Positions 46,314-55,802 of a DNA stretch of 64,000 bases are shown here, piece after piece. Each line of letters begins with the position of its first letter. Position 1 is the first letter of the stretch. Under the pieces are notes generated by a model. The model did not search any database. It was given only the letters and a program-made list of their open reading frames with translations, and had not been told where the DNA came from. The stretch is from NCBI GenBank assembly GCA_947303465.1, contig CAMYYI010000003.1:25399-89398 (forward strand). Reading direction: 5' to 3'. The DNA comes from an uncultured Bacteroidales bacterium. Lineage in GTDB: Bacteria; Bacteroidota; Bacteroidia; Bacteroidales; UBA932. The translations under genes were made by a program, and so were the position numbers.

Positions 46314-49262
46314 CTATAAATCCACGCTGAAAACCATGTCGAACTGATGGGGATTCAGGCCGTCCGGAATTCCCATGTTGTAGTAATATTTTACACCTAT
46401 GCGGGTGTCGTACGGTATCCAAAGCAGGTTGCCCAGGACAAGGCAGAGCTCCGCTCCCACGCCCCCGGTACGGATAGCCGGCTTTTTCGTCGCCCCGCCG
46501 TAATAGCCAAAGTCCCCGTGGACTGTGCATTCCAGGTTGCGCAGATAAGCCACAGGGCCAAGTCCGGACCAGTCAAGCGGCGCGAACGGGAAAGCATAAT
46601 CCATGGTTACGAGGCTCTGGACGGGATAGGAATTGACGGTGCCTGCAAAGTCTGAGTAATCTCCCATCCCACGCGGCATAACCGAAGCATAACGCTCCGC
46701 GAACGGGGCGTCGCCGGAGTGTGTCTGGACTATGCCGGAAAGCCTTATGCCGTGAGTGTCCATGAAGCCGGGAAGATACCCGTAAGTGAAAAAGTAAGCA
46801 TTGGGATTGAAGATTCCCATTGCCCCCGGGCGACCGCTCCAGCCCACTTCTGTACCGATGCCGAGTCTGGGATAAATAGCCCTCGGCGCCGTTGCCTGCA
46901 CCGCATACCCCCTCAGGCTTGCCGACAGACGGTTAAGCGGCGCCGATTTGCCCTGGGAGATGATATTGTTGGATACTCCCCAGCGCAGCTGCGGCACAAC
47001 TCCCCTGTACCAGCCCCCGGAAGAGAACTTCCAGGGAATGTACATCAACAGTGAGGCATTAAGCGACGGAATCCCCTGAAACTCTTCGCTGCTTAAACTG
47101 ATATGGCGGGAAAAGTGCGAATACGATTTCTGCAGGAAATACCACGAAGGCGGGTCGCTGCTCACAGAGGCGCTCAGCTCTATTACCGGATACAGGCCGC
47201 GATAGTTTATTTTGGCCTCTCCCTTGTGCGTCCAGTGGCCGGAATAGCCGGCATTGTACGCCACGGTGCCATCGAGGGTGCTCAGTTCGTTATGGAAAAA
47301 CGCAATGGCTCCAAGCCCGGCGGAACTGACCATCGAGTCGAAGCTGAGGTCTTCTATGGCATTGTAGTCTATATAGACCGGCGCCCAGGAATGGAAACGG
47401 AAAGCGTTCGCCAGCTTGTTGTAGGGCCTGGAATCGGGAACCTCCGCTCCAGGAAGGCTGAAGTCTATTGCTCCGGGGCCACCTTCGGCAAGCTCCTCGG
47501 CAAATTCGTACCGGTGTTTCTCCGCAAAATCCACCTTCACAGGAGCGGGCAGCGAATCGACGGGGGTGCTGTAAATAAGCCTACCTTCCCTGCCGGGCCT
47601 GCTGAAAACCAAGGTGCTGCCGTCCGGAGAAAAGCGGAACTCCGAGGCTCCCTGGGGATTGGAGCTGATGCGGAAGGCCTCTCCGCCGGCTGGATCGAAG
47701 GAGTACAGTTCATCCACTCCGTTGAGGTCGGAAGTGAAATACAGGCGCCCGTCGTGCACGAACAGCCCCTTCACGGTATTGAAGCCGCAGGAGAGCAGTT
47801 GGCAGTAGCCGCCACGGACGTCGTAAATGCCCTGGCCGCCCGATGTTACGGCACAGGCCAGCAGGCGCTCCCCGATCCACTCCGTCTCTACTGCCTGCAT
47901 GCCGGCGGGGGCGTCGTAACGCTCCAGAACCTCGCCGGTATATGAATCGACCACCAGGACCGCAGAGCCTCCCCACACAGGGTATTCCGTAACTGACAAG
48001 CGTCCTCCGTCCGGCGATACTGAGGGGTTGAACCAGCGTGTGTGGCGCTTGAGGCAGTGCTTGCCCTTCTCAAAGCCGGCGTACCATATTTCCGAGTAAG
48101 AATTGCGGTCCCATCGCGCATCGCTCACTATTTCACTCCAATAGACGCGGCCCTGGGAATTGCTTTCCTTAAGGCCGGAAGTGTTGTAGGAGAACTGGCT
48201 TACCACCCGCGGGCGCATGGCGGTGCTGTCCATAGCTACCAGCTGCGGGGCGTCGGCCTGCCCTTTGCTTATACTGTAAAGCGTGCCGGCAAGGTAAGTG
48301 CTGCCGGAATAGGCGACGTAGTGACGCCTGGCCGGAGTGATCAGGTGCGCCTCCTGAAAAGGCGCACGGGCGGCCTCGTCGCGGCTCCAGCGCTCCCGCA
48401 GGGTGTCGCACACCTCTGTAAAAGCCTCTTTGAACTTCTTTCCGGAGACTTCTTTCACGGTCTTGGGGAAGTTCATCAAGGGGAAGGGCCAGCGCTTGTT
48501 GCGTATTATACGCTGATAGTACTGTGCCGTGAAATCGGGGGCCTCGTACACGCTGCGCATGCCGGCCATCGTAATGTAACCGAGGGCATAGTGGTTTGGG
48601 GCGTACTTGTTGAGCGATCCGTAATGCCACTGGTACCAGTCGCGGAAGTCTCCCTCCCGGAACGCCACCCTGTAGTACTCCAGGAAATCGGCGTTGCGAC
48701 CCCGCCCGGAGCCGGTTAGCTCGGTTTCCGCCACCACGGCATCTCCCTCCAGCAGCGGCAAGCCGCTGTACAACATCGCCATAGCGCCCTGGAAGATCTG
48801 CCCCATAACTACGTTCCACACCCGGTACGGAGTATCATACGAAACCTGCATCTGGCTCACGTGGCGCGACTCATGTATGGCAAGGTGCTGCTCCCAGGGA
48901 GTGGGCAGCGGCCCCTGGAAATCCGGCGTTGTGAGGAGTTCCATACGCTTCGGAGTCCACATAACCATGCCGTTTGCAAGGCTCTCCCATGGGTGAAGGA
49001 TTACCGGCAGGGGCTTTTTATAGCACTGGTTGGGAGTATATCCAGCCGTTGTGCCTACAGGAACCTTAACCTTTTCCAGGTATGAGGCATATACCCTTGC
49101 CAGTGAATCCAGGCCTTCGGGATAGACCACCTTATAATCCTGGGTGGTAATCTGGCGCCATCGTATCCACACCGACTCGTTGCCCGCGGTATAAAACTGG
49201 GCGGCGGCCGGCAGCGCCGACAGCAGTGCTGTCAGGACAAGGATACTCAGGCGCTTGAACAT
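46314..49262 (-). CDS. Secreted HExxH-containing protein with TolB-like repeats and C-terminal outer-membrane barrel-like region
   Basis: Signal peptide; HLAIHESRHVSQMQ; FRISSNPQGASEFRFSPDGSTLVFSRPG; aromatic-rich beta C-terminus ending MVFSVDL. Confidence 0.68.
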   Translation of the reverse strand: MFKRLSILVLTALLSALPAAAQFYTAGNESVWIRWRQITTQDYKVVYPEGLDSLARVYASYLEKVKVPVGTTAGYTPNQCYKKPLPVILHPWESLANGMVMWTPKRMELLTTPDFQGPLPTPWEQHLAIHESRHVSQMQVSYDTPYRVWNVVMGQIFQGAMAMLYSGLPLLEGDAVVAETELTGSGRGRNADFLEYYRVAFREGDFRDWYQWHYGSLNKYAPNHYALGYITMAGMRSVYEAPDFTAQYYQRIIRNKRWPFPLMNFPKTVKEVSGKKFKEAFTEVCDTLRERWSRDEAARAPFQEAHLITPARRHYVAYSGSTYLAGTLYSISKGQADAPQLVAMDSTAMRPRVVSQFSYNTSGLKESNSQGRVYWSEIVSDARWDRNSYSEIWYAGFEKGKHCLKRHTRWFNPSVSPDGGRLSVTEYPVWGGSAVLVVDSYTGEVLERYDAPAGMQAVETEWIGERLLACAVTSGGQGIYDVRGGYCQLLSCGFNTVKGLFVHDGRLYFTSDLNGVDELYSFDPAGGEAFRISSNPQGASEFRFSPDGSTLVFSRPGREGRLIYSTPVDSLPAPVKVDFAEKHRYEFAEELAEGGPGAIDFSLPGAEVPDSRPYNKLANAFRFHSWAPVYIDYNAIEDLSFDSMVSSAGLGAIAFFHNELSTLDGTVAYNAGYSGHWTHKGEAKINYRGLYPVIELSASVSSDPPSWYFLQKSYSHFSRHISLSSEEFQGIPSLNASLLMYIPWKFSSGGWYRGVVPQLRWGVSNNIISQGKSAPLNRLSASLRGYAVQATAPRAIYPRLGIGTEVGWSGRPGAMGIFNPNAYFFTYGYLPGFMDTHGIRLSGIVQTHSGDAPFAERYASVMPRGMGDYSDFAGTVNSYPVQSLVTMDYAFPFAPLDWSGLGPVAYLRNLECTVHGDFGYYGGATKKPAIRTGGVGAELCLVLGNLLWIPYDTRIGVKYYYNMGIPDGLNPHQFDMVFSVDL

Positions 49263-49266
49263 CAGG

Positions 49267-50412
49267 CTATTGGAGTTTTCTGGCGCCGTCGGAGATGACT
49301 ACGTCGTAAACCTTGAGGTCATGACCGAACTGGCTGCGGAAACGGTCTTTTGCGGTAGCGATGAAAGCGTCGTAGTACTCGTCTTTCACCAGGTTGATGG
49401 TGCAGCCGCCGAAGCCTCCGCCCATGACGCGAGAGCCGGTGACGTCCATCTTGCGGGCCAGGCGGGCCAGGAAATCGAGTTCCGGGCAGCTGACCTCATA
49501 GAGGCGGCTGAGGCCGAAGTGGGTCTGGTACATCATCTCGCCCACAGTCTCGTAGTCGCCGCGCTCCAGGGCGTCGCAGACGTCGAGAACGCGCTGAACC
49601 TCACCTATCACGTATTCTGCGCGTATGAAGTCTTCCTCGCTTATCTCGCTGCGCACCTCATCCAGCCAGACGCGCTTGCAGTCGGACAGGAAGTCCACCT
49701 CGGGGTGGTTCTTCTTGATGGCTGCTGCGGCCCTTTCGCAGGACTGGCGGCGGAAGTTATATGCCGAACTGGCGAGTTCGTGTTTTACGCAGGTATCCAG
49801 CAGCACCAGCTTGTAACCCTTGGGATTGAAGGGGAAGTACTGGTACTCCAAAGTCTTGCAGTTCAAGCGTATAAGCTGGCCCTCCTTGCCAAAGCAGGAG
49901 GCGAACTGGTCCATAATACCGCACATCACTCCACAGTAGTTATGCTCTGTGCTCTGGCCGATGCGGGCCAGGTCGAAGCGGCTGAGGCCGTTGCCGTTCA
50001 TGTCATTGACGGCAAAGGCAAAGCAGCTCTCGAGCGCTGCAGATGAGCTGAGGCCGGCACCCAGAGGCACGTCTCCTGCGAATACGGCATCGAAGCCAGC
50101 TACTTTTCCGCCGCGCTTGATGGTCTCGCGGCATACGCCGAAGATGTAGCAGGCCCACGCCTCCGCCGGCTTGTCGGCCTCTTCCAGGCCGAAGCTGGCT
50201 TTGGCGTCGTAATCCAGGGAATAGAGACGCACCTTGTCTGTTCCGTTGGGCTTGATCTCTGCCATGATACCCTTGTCGATAGCTCCGGGGAAAACGTAAC
50301 CGCCGTTGTAGTCCGTATGCTCGCCTATGAGGTTGATACGGCCGGCCGCCGCGTAGAATACGCCGCCATCGCCAAAGAGCTCCGCAAACTTGCTATGGAT
50401 TCTTTCTTTCAT
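49267..50412 (-). CDS. galK: Galactokinase
   Basis: AAGRINLIGEHTDYNGGYVFPGAIDKGI; GDVPLGAGLSSSAALE; SRVMGGGFGGCTINLV. Confidence 0.97.
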   Translation of the reverse strand: MKERIHSKFAELFGDGGVFYAAAGRINLIGEHTDYNGGYVFPGAIDKGIMAEIKPNGTDKVRLYSLDYDAKASFGLEEADKPAEAWACYIFGVCRETIKRGGKVAGFDAVFAGDVPLGAGLSSSAALESCFAFAVNDMNGNGLSRFDLARIGQSTEHNYCGVMCGIMDQFASCFGKEGQLIRLNCKTLEYQYFPFNPKGYKLVLLDTCVKHELASSAYNFRRQSCERAAAAIKKNHPEVDFLSDCKRVWLDEVRSEISEEDFIRAEYVIGEVQRVLDVCDALERGDYETVGEMMYQTHFGLSRLYEVSCPELDFLARLARKMDVTGSRVMGGGFGGCTINLVKDEYYDAFIATAKDRFRSQFGHDLKVYDVVISDGARKLQ

Positions 50413-50424
50413 TGGTTATCAGTA

Positions 50425-51525
50425 TTATACGTTAAACAAAAAATGCATGATATCTCCGTCCTGAACCACATACTCCTTACCCTCTACTCCCATCTTTCCG
50501 GCAGCGCGGACGGCGGCCTCGGTGCGGTACTGCACAAAATCGTCGTACTTTATTACCTCTGCACGTATGAAGCCTTTCTCAAAGTCGGTATGTATGACGC
50601 CGGCGGCTTTGGGGGCCTTGTCTCCGGCGTGTATGGTCCATGCGCGGCACTCGTCGGCCCCGGCGGTGAAGAAGGTGCGCAGGCCGAGCAGCTTGTACGC
50701 CTCCTGAATCAGACGCACAACCCCTGATTCTTCCAGACCCATCTCTTCCAGGAACATCTTCCTGTCTTCGTAATCCTCCATCTCGGCAATATCGGCCTCG
50801 GTACGGGCGGAGATTATGAGTATGCCGGCGTTCTCGTCCTTTACCGCCGCCTTCACTGCATCTACATAAGCATTACCGCTTGCCGCGGAGGCGTCGTCGA
50901 CGTTGCATACATACAGCACCGGCTTGTTGGTCAGCAGGAAGAGGTCGTGGGCCAGCTGGGCCTCCTCGTCGTTCACCAGCGCCACGCTGCGGCAGGACTT
51001 CCCCTGCTCCAGTGCCGCCTTGTAACGTGTCAGCAGATCCGCCAGCTTACGGGACTCCTTGTCGCCGGCCTGGGCCGCCTTCACACACTTGGCAAGACGG
51101 GATTCCACAGTCTCCAAATCTTTGATCTGCAGCTCTGTATCAACCACCTCCTTGTCGCGTACCGGATCTACCGAACCGTCAACATGCACTACGTTGCCGT
51201 CGTCGAAGCAGCGCAGCACATGCAGGATGGCGTCGCACTCGCGGATGTTGGCCAGGAACTGGTTTCCCAGACCCTCTCCGCGGCTTGCCCCCTTCACCAG
51301 GCCCGCTATATCCACTATATCCACAGTGGCCGGGATGGTGCGCTGCGGCTTGCAGATGTCCGTAAGCACCTCCAGGCGCTTGTCCGGCACATTGGTGGAC
51401 CCCAGGTTGGGCTCTATGGTACAGAAAGGAAAATTGGCACTCTGGGCCTTGCCGCTGCTCACACAGTTGAAGAGTGTAGATTTGCCTACATTCGGCAGCC
51501 CGACTATTCCGCATTTAAGTGACAT
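50425..51525 (-). CDS. ychF: Redox-regulated ATPase YchF
   Basis: KCGIVGLPNVGKSTLFNCVS...NFPFCTIEPNLGSTNVPD; DIVDIAGLVKGASRGEGLGNQFLANIRECDAI. Confidence 0.97.
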   Translation of the reverse strand: MSLKCGIVGLPNVGKSTLFNCVSSGKAQSANFPFCTIEPNLGSTNVPDKRLEVLTDICKPQRTIPATVDIVDIAGLVKGASRGEGLGNQFLANIRECDAILHVLRCFDDGNVVHVDGSVDPVRDKEVVDTELQIKDLETVESRLAKCVKAAQAGDKESRKLADLLTRYKAALEQGKSCRSVALVNDEEAQLAHDLFLLTNKPVLYVCNVDDASAASGNAYVDAVKAAVKDENAGILIISARTEADIAEMEDYEDRKMFLEEMGLEESGVVRLIQEAYKLLGLRTFFTAGADECRAWTIHAGDKAPKAAGVIHTDFEKGFIRAEVIKYDDFVQYRTEAAVRAAGKMGVEGKEYVVQDGDIMHFLFNV

Positions 51526-52388
51526 GTTGACGTTTGATTATTCTTACAAATATAGCAAATTTTCAACACTATAGGATAGTGGTCCGAGACACCGCCCAGC
51601 CAGCGGGGGCCGGAGAAAGCCCGGTGAGGTTTTGTGCCGCCGAAAGTACGGTCTGGCACAGTCAGAATATGATGAGAGAATACTGTTTCATATACTTCTA
51701 TGGAACCCCTGGCAAAATAACCGTCAATCTTTTCCCACGCCCCGTTGTATTTGATTGTTCCGGGGGCCCCGTTATGCCATACATCGTCGTTAAAGTCTCC
51801 TACGGCCAGGGTAGCCACGGAACAGCCAAGCGAATCCAGGATCGCATTCATCCGCGCCATAGCAACGCCTCTCCGGGACTCGGAATCCGCCCCGACCTTG
51901 GAAGGATGATGGTTGACAAGAATGTTCAACCCCTCAAACTCCGCAAGCAGGATGTCCCGGGTCGGCATTATGGCGCCGGAGCTGTCATAAAGATGCTTCG
52001 GCTCCGTTTTTATAAGCGACAGCGAGCTGCGGCGGTATAACAATGCACAGTCGATTCCCCGCCTGTCGGGAGACTCATAATGGATTATCGCGTAATCGTA
52101 TTTACGCAGCGGAGTGTCGCGAAGCAGCCGCTCCAGCACAAACCGGTTCCCAACCTCCATCAGCGCCACCGCATCCGGAACCCGACCCTGCTCTTCCGCA
52201 ATCAGCAACAGACTCTTGGCTATCGCATTGCACTTCGAATAGAAACGCTTCCGCGTATACCTCCCTGTCGAATCCGTCCGATAATCCAGAAAGTTCTCCA
52301 CATTCCAACTCACCACCAACAAGCTGTCACAACCCGCCTCCCCACGAATGCCGCCCAGTATCACCAAAGACAATAACAGAAGTTTCAT
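51504..52388 (-). CDS. Endonuclease/exonuclease/phosphatase family protein
   Basis: LLVVSWNVENFLDYRTDSTGRYTRKRFYSKCNAIAKSLL; VGDFNDDVWHN; GVSDHYPIVLKI. Confidence 0.83.
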   Translation of the reverse strand: MKLLLLSLVILGGIRGEAGCDSLLVVSWNVENFLDYRTDSTGRYTRKRFYSKCNAIAKSLLLIAEEQGRVPDAVALMEVGNRFVLERLLRDTPLRKYDYAIIHYESPDRRGIDCALLYRRSSLSLIKTEPKHLYDSSGAIMPTRDILLAEFEGLNILVNHHPSKVGADSESRRGVAMARMNAILDSLGCSVATLAVGDFNDDVWHNGAPGTIKYNGAWEKIDGYFARGSIEVYETVFSHHILTVPDRTFGGTKPHRAFSGPRWLGGVSDHYPIVLKICYICKNNQTSTCHLNAE

Positions 52389-52518
52389 AGTTTACCATAT
52401 TTCTCTACAAACCTAAACAATTAAACCTCCTCCTACAATAGCCCAATGCAGATTTTGCTGATTCTTTTAGATATTTCTGTTTTTTTGTGCGCAAACGCCA
52501 GCTGGCGGCAGGCTTTGT

Positions 52519-52622
52519 CCCATTTTTGCCGGGTGACGTGGTTCTGGTGGTCGTCAGAGTCACGTCACCGGCGGTTTTTGGCGTTTTTCTATGTAATATG
52601 GCCAGTGACGTGATAAAATGGG
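52519..52622. repeat. Nested inverted repeats in intergenic region
   Basis: Outer CCCATTTT (52519-52526) / AAAATGGG (52615-52622); inner GCCGGGTGACGTG (52528-52540) / CACGTCACCGGC (52561-52572, one base shorter). Confidence 0.65.
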
Positions 52623-52674
52623 GTGCAAGAGTCATTTCGCTATGGTCGAGCAAGGTTAGCCGGTGGTGACGGAC

Positions 52675-52729
52675 GGCCGGCGATTTTGAAAATGCGAGCG
52701 TCAGCGACGCATTTTAGGCCCCGCCGGCC
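52675..52729. repeat. 55-bp two-step palindrome
   Basis: GGCCGGCG/CGCCGGCC outer arms (52675-52682, 52722-52729); AAAATGCG/CGCATTTT inner arms (52689-52696, 52708-52715). Confidence 0.8.
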
Positions 52730-52774
52730 ATCTCCGCGCCTCCAGCGGCCGCGGCTGCGTTATACGACGGAAGT

Positions 52775-52889
52775 GTGGCGGTGCTGCAGGAACCGTGTCC
52801 ACCCTCGGACACGTTAGAGGGAGGGGCCCACAAGCGGAGCGCAGTGGGAGGGATGAGCGCGAAGCGCGAGGTTCGCTGCAGCCCGCCAC
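52775..52889. repeat. 115-bp palindromic element B, about 20-bp imperfect terminal inverted repeats, core shared with element A
   Basis: GTGGCGGTGCTGCAGGAACC (52775-52794) vs GGTTCGCTGCAGCCCGCCAC (52870-52889); core CCACCCTCGGACACGTTAGAGGGAGGGGCCC. Confidence 0.85.
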
Positions 52890-52922
52890 CTGCAGGCGCA
52901 GCTGCCGCGGCGGAAAGAAGAT

Positions 52923-52955
52923 AAAAAAACTGCCACTAGAGAACTAGCGGCAGTT
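52923..52955 (-). terminator. Rho-independent terminator downstream of the ppiD-like gene
   Basis: Minus strand AACTGCCGCTAG-TTCT-CTAGTGGCAGTT followed by TTTTTAT; 12-bp stem with one G:U. Confidence 0.92.
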
Positions 52956-52976
52956 ATAACACTTTGGTAGAAACTC

Positions 52977-55067
52977 CTAGAAGAAACGAGCCCTGTTATC
53001 CTTGACGTTGTCGTACTCCATCATGGTAGGGATAATCATCTGGGAGTTGTACTGACTCTTCTGCATATTCTCGTTCCTGGCATCCTCCTCAGTGAAGAAA
53101 GAAGCCTCCTGACGATCACTCACAGTAAAGCAGTACACACAAGCCTGACCGGCCACAGGGCCGCAGACAACTCCCTCGGGAGCCACGGAAGCGGCACCGA
53201 TAAGGCTGGGCTCAAGATAGGCGCGTCCACCGAAAGACACATCCTCACGCTCGTTCCTGCCCGCGTTAAGCGCGGTAGCGATCTCGTCGAGGCTGGTCAT
53301 ACCGGCCACCTTCTCTGCAACATTCTTCTTGGTAACCTCCTGAAGCTTCTCTGTACGGAGAATCTCATTGATGGAAGGAGCCACCTCGGCGACGGACTTG
53401 TATCCCTCTTCGCGGATGTCCTTCAAGGCCACAACAAAGAAGTAGTTGTTGTTAACGGTGATAATGTTGGACGCCTTGCCCTTCTTGTTGTCGAAAACCC
53501 AACGGGTAATTTCCTTAGCCTGGCTGATGGAACCGTAATTGGCGGTAGCCTCGGTAACATCGTTCATGGTGTGGGAATAAACTCCGGTGGAATCGACAGC
53601 CCTCTTATAACCCTCGTAAGTACCGGCCGCAATCGTAGCGAAGCGGTTTGCCTGGGAATAGAAGTCGTTGAACGTCTCCTTGCTGGCAAGGGCGGTCTTC
53701 TCGAGGATGGCCACCTGCTTCTTGGCAACGGGCCTGGTACGCTTGCTCACCAGGACGACATGGGTGCCGTACTGGGTGTTGAGCACGAAGGGCTTGTTAA
53801 GCTCTGCGGTAATGGCGGGCTCGAAACCGGGGATGATATAGTTCTGGGTGAACCAACCCAGGTTGCCCAGCTCGCCGTCGGCAGCGGAAGACTGGTCCAC
53901 GGAATAGAGGGCGGCAAGGTTGGAGAAGTTTCCACCCTTGGCCACTACGCCGCTGAGGCTGTCTGCCAGATGCCTTGCATCGGTTCCCTGAAGCAGGATG
54001 TGCTTCACGTACACGGAATCGGGCACATTTGCGGTGTCCATAACCCTGACGCTGCGGAACAGATTGCCGCTCTTGTACACGGGAGACGCACCCTGAGCAC
54101 CGCTGAACACGAAGTCCTCGATGTCGGATGACATGTTGTTTGCAAGTTCTCCCTTCTTGTACCAGTACTCAGAGTATGAACGCTCGGAGTTCTTGAGCAG
54201 GAAGGCCTTCATGTTGCCGGTGGTAGCGAAATCGCCCACCACGGCCTCTATCTCGTCGCTGGTCTTCTGAATGTCGGCCTGGGAAGGAACGACCTCATAG
54301 ACAACGTACTCGATGTCGCGGCCCGCGCTCTGCTTGTAGTTCTTCTTGTGGTCCTTGTAATAGGCCTTGATTTCCGCGCTGCTCACCTTCACGGTGCTGT
54401 CTGCATAATCGAAAGGCACCAACACATAGTCCAGCTTCACAGTATTGTTGTTCTCTGCGACAACGCGGTCGGTAAAGAACTGGGGCTGTACAGCGGAGTT
54501 GGTGAAGAGGGCGCCGAACTTGTCATAGTACTTCTGCACCATGACGGCGTTCTGCAGATAGTTCCAGTAGGTCTTAAGCTGACCGGAGGTGTCTCCGTCG
54601 ACCTGATTCTGAACGAAGTCGCGAAGGACCTCGGGAGAATAGGCGCCGGTCTCGTCCGCAAAAGCGGGATTGTTTGCCAGAACGGGAGAGATGTTGTTAC
54701 CGGTAGTAAGGTCGATGATCTCGTCGGCACCTACGCGGATACCTGCATCCTTTGCGTTCTCAACGAACATATACCTGTCCAGATAGTCCTGCCATGCGGC
54801 ATTACGGATCTGGGTCTGGCTCTGCTCGTTCTGTACCGAGGAACCGGTTACGATCTGCTGGATGGTGGTGAACTTGTCCACATTCTCCTGGAAATCGGTG
54901 TAAGACACGCTCTTACCGGCTATCTGGCCGACGTCGTACTTGGAAGACATAGAACGCAGTGCCGACTCCAGGGTGTTGGGGTCAATAATGAAAGACAGAA
55001 GGGCCAGGGCGATGATAATGGATATCGCCAGACCGAACTTTACGCGAATTTTTTGAAGAACCGCCAT
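52977..55067 (-). CDS. PpiD/SurA-like peptidyl-prolyl isomerase
   Basis: MAVLQKIRVKFGLAISIIIALALLSFIIDP; VYVKHILLQGTDARHLADSLSGVVAKGGNFSNLAALYSVDQSSAADGELGNLGWFTQNYIIPGFEPA. Confidence 0.93.
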   Translation of the reverse strand: MAVLQKIRVKFGLAISIIIALALLSFIIDPNTLESALRSMSSKYDVGQIAGKSVSYTDFQENVDKFTTIQQIVTGSSVQNEQSQTQIRNAAWQDYLDRYMFVENAKDAGIRVGADEIIDLTTGNNISPVLANNPAFADETGAYSPEVLRDFVQNQVDGDTSGQLKTYWNYLQNAVMVQKYYDKFGALFTNSAVQPQFFTDRVVAENNNTVKLDYVLVPFDYADSTVKVSSAEIKAYYKDHKKNYKQSAGRDIEYVVYEVVPSQADIQKTSDEIEAVVGDFATTGNMKAFLLKNSERSYSEYWYKKGELANNMSSDIEDFVFSGAQGASPVYKSGNLFRSVRVMDTANVPDSVYVKHILLQGTDARHLADSLSGVVAKGGNFSNLAALYSVDQSSAADGELGNLGWFTQNYIIPGFEPAITAELNKPFVLNTQYGTHVVLVSKRTRPVAKKQVAILEKTALASKETFNDFYSQANRFATIAAGTYEGYKRAVDSTGVYSHTMNDVTEATANYGSISQAKEITRWVFDNKKGKASNIITVNNNYFFVVALKDIREEGYKSVAEVAPSINEILRTEKLQEVTKKNVAEKVAGMTSLDEIATALNAGRNEREDVSFGGRAYLEPSLIGAASVAPEGVVCGPVAGQACVYCFTVSDRQEASFFTEEDARNENMQKSQYNSQMIIPTMMEYDNVKDNRARFF

Positions 55068-55097
55068 TGTGTTGTTTTATTTTTTATTCTTTTTAGT

Positions 55098-55105
55098 CAA
55101 AGGTA
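55098..55105 (-). promoter_or_regulatory. Putative -7 box (TACCTTTG) for the ppiD-like gene
   Basis: TAnnTTTG match about 30 nt upstream of ATG at 55067, with a TTG 16 nt further upstream (short of the usual 19-21). Confidence 0.45.
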
Positions 55106-55118
55106 ATGGGCCGCGAAG

Positions 55119-55802
55119 TTACAACTTTTTTGGGAAAGCACCAATAAAATTCACAGAATCAATCACAACAATGGTAGAATCCTGGGCCGTAACTCCATAA
55201 CTGTTGAACGGTTTACGCAGAATTGCGTTCCTGGCATGGTCGTCCGCACGCATGCCGTAACCTTGCATGAAACCGTCCGGAGAATACAGTTTCACGTAGC
55301 AGTCCGTGTAAATCTCCTTCTTGGTCTCGTCCCAGTAAATCGTATCAGTTTCTATGGTTTCCCGATTCAACACATTGTGTATCATAACGTTGCCGAAGGC
55401 GGACCATACATCGTCAGATTTTCCCTTCTTGAACACCTTGTGGCTGGCGTTGTCTGAGAAAACAAGACTTTCCAGCATTCCCTCCTCGTTGTATGAATAC
55501 ACAGACAGCCCCTTGGGGAACAGATCCGTCTTCAGCGAATCGTTTTCGTATGTTTCCATAAGGGGCGCCTCTATGCGCATCTCCACCTTGCCATTCTTGG
55601 TCTGCACGGTAAACATGTTCTCCAGGGTCTGCACCGGAGTTTGGGACAGGTCAATGGAATCCGCCTCCGCAAGTTTGCCGTTACAAGAAACGAAAACACT
55701 GGCAAGCGCCGAAACGCCTGCCAGTATCATAGAATATTTAAAGATCCGCTTCAAGCCTACTTGACGGTCCTTGCCGTCGTGGTGGCCCTCATGCCGCCGC
55801 AT
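55119..55802 (-). CDS. lptC: LPS export periplasmic protein LptC-like
   Basis: VSCNGK...TPVQTLENMFTVQTKNGKVEMRIEAPLMETYENDSLKTDLFPKGLSVYSYNEEG; exact start uncertain. Confidence 0.8.
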   Translation of the reverse strand: MRRHEGHHDGKDRQVGLKRIFKYSMILAGVSALASVFVSCNGKLAEADSIDLSQTPVQTLENMFTVQTKNGKVEMRIEAPLMETYENDSLKTDLFPKGLSVYSYNEEGMLESLVFSDNASHKVFKKGKSDDVWSAFGNVMIHNVLNRETIETDTIYWDETKKEIYTDCYVKLYSPDGFMQGYGMRADDHARNAILRKPFNSYGVTAQDSTIVVIDSVNFIGAFPKKL

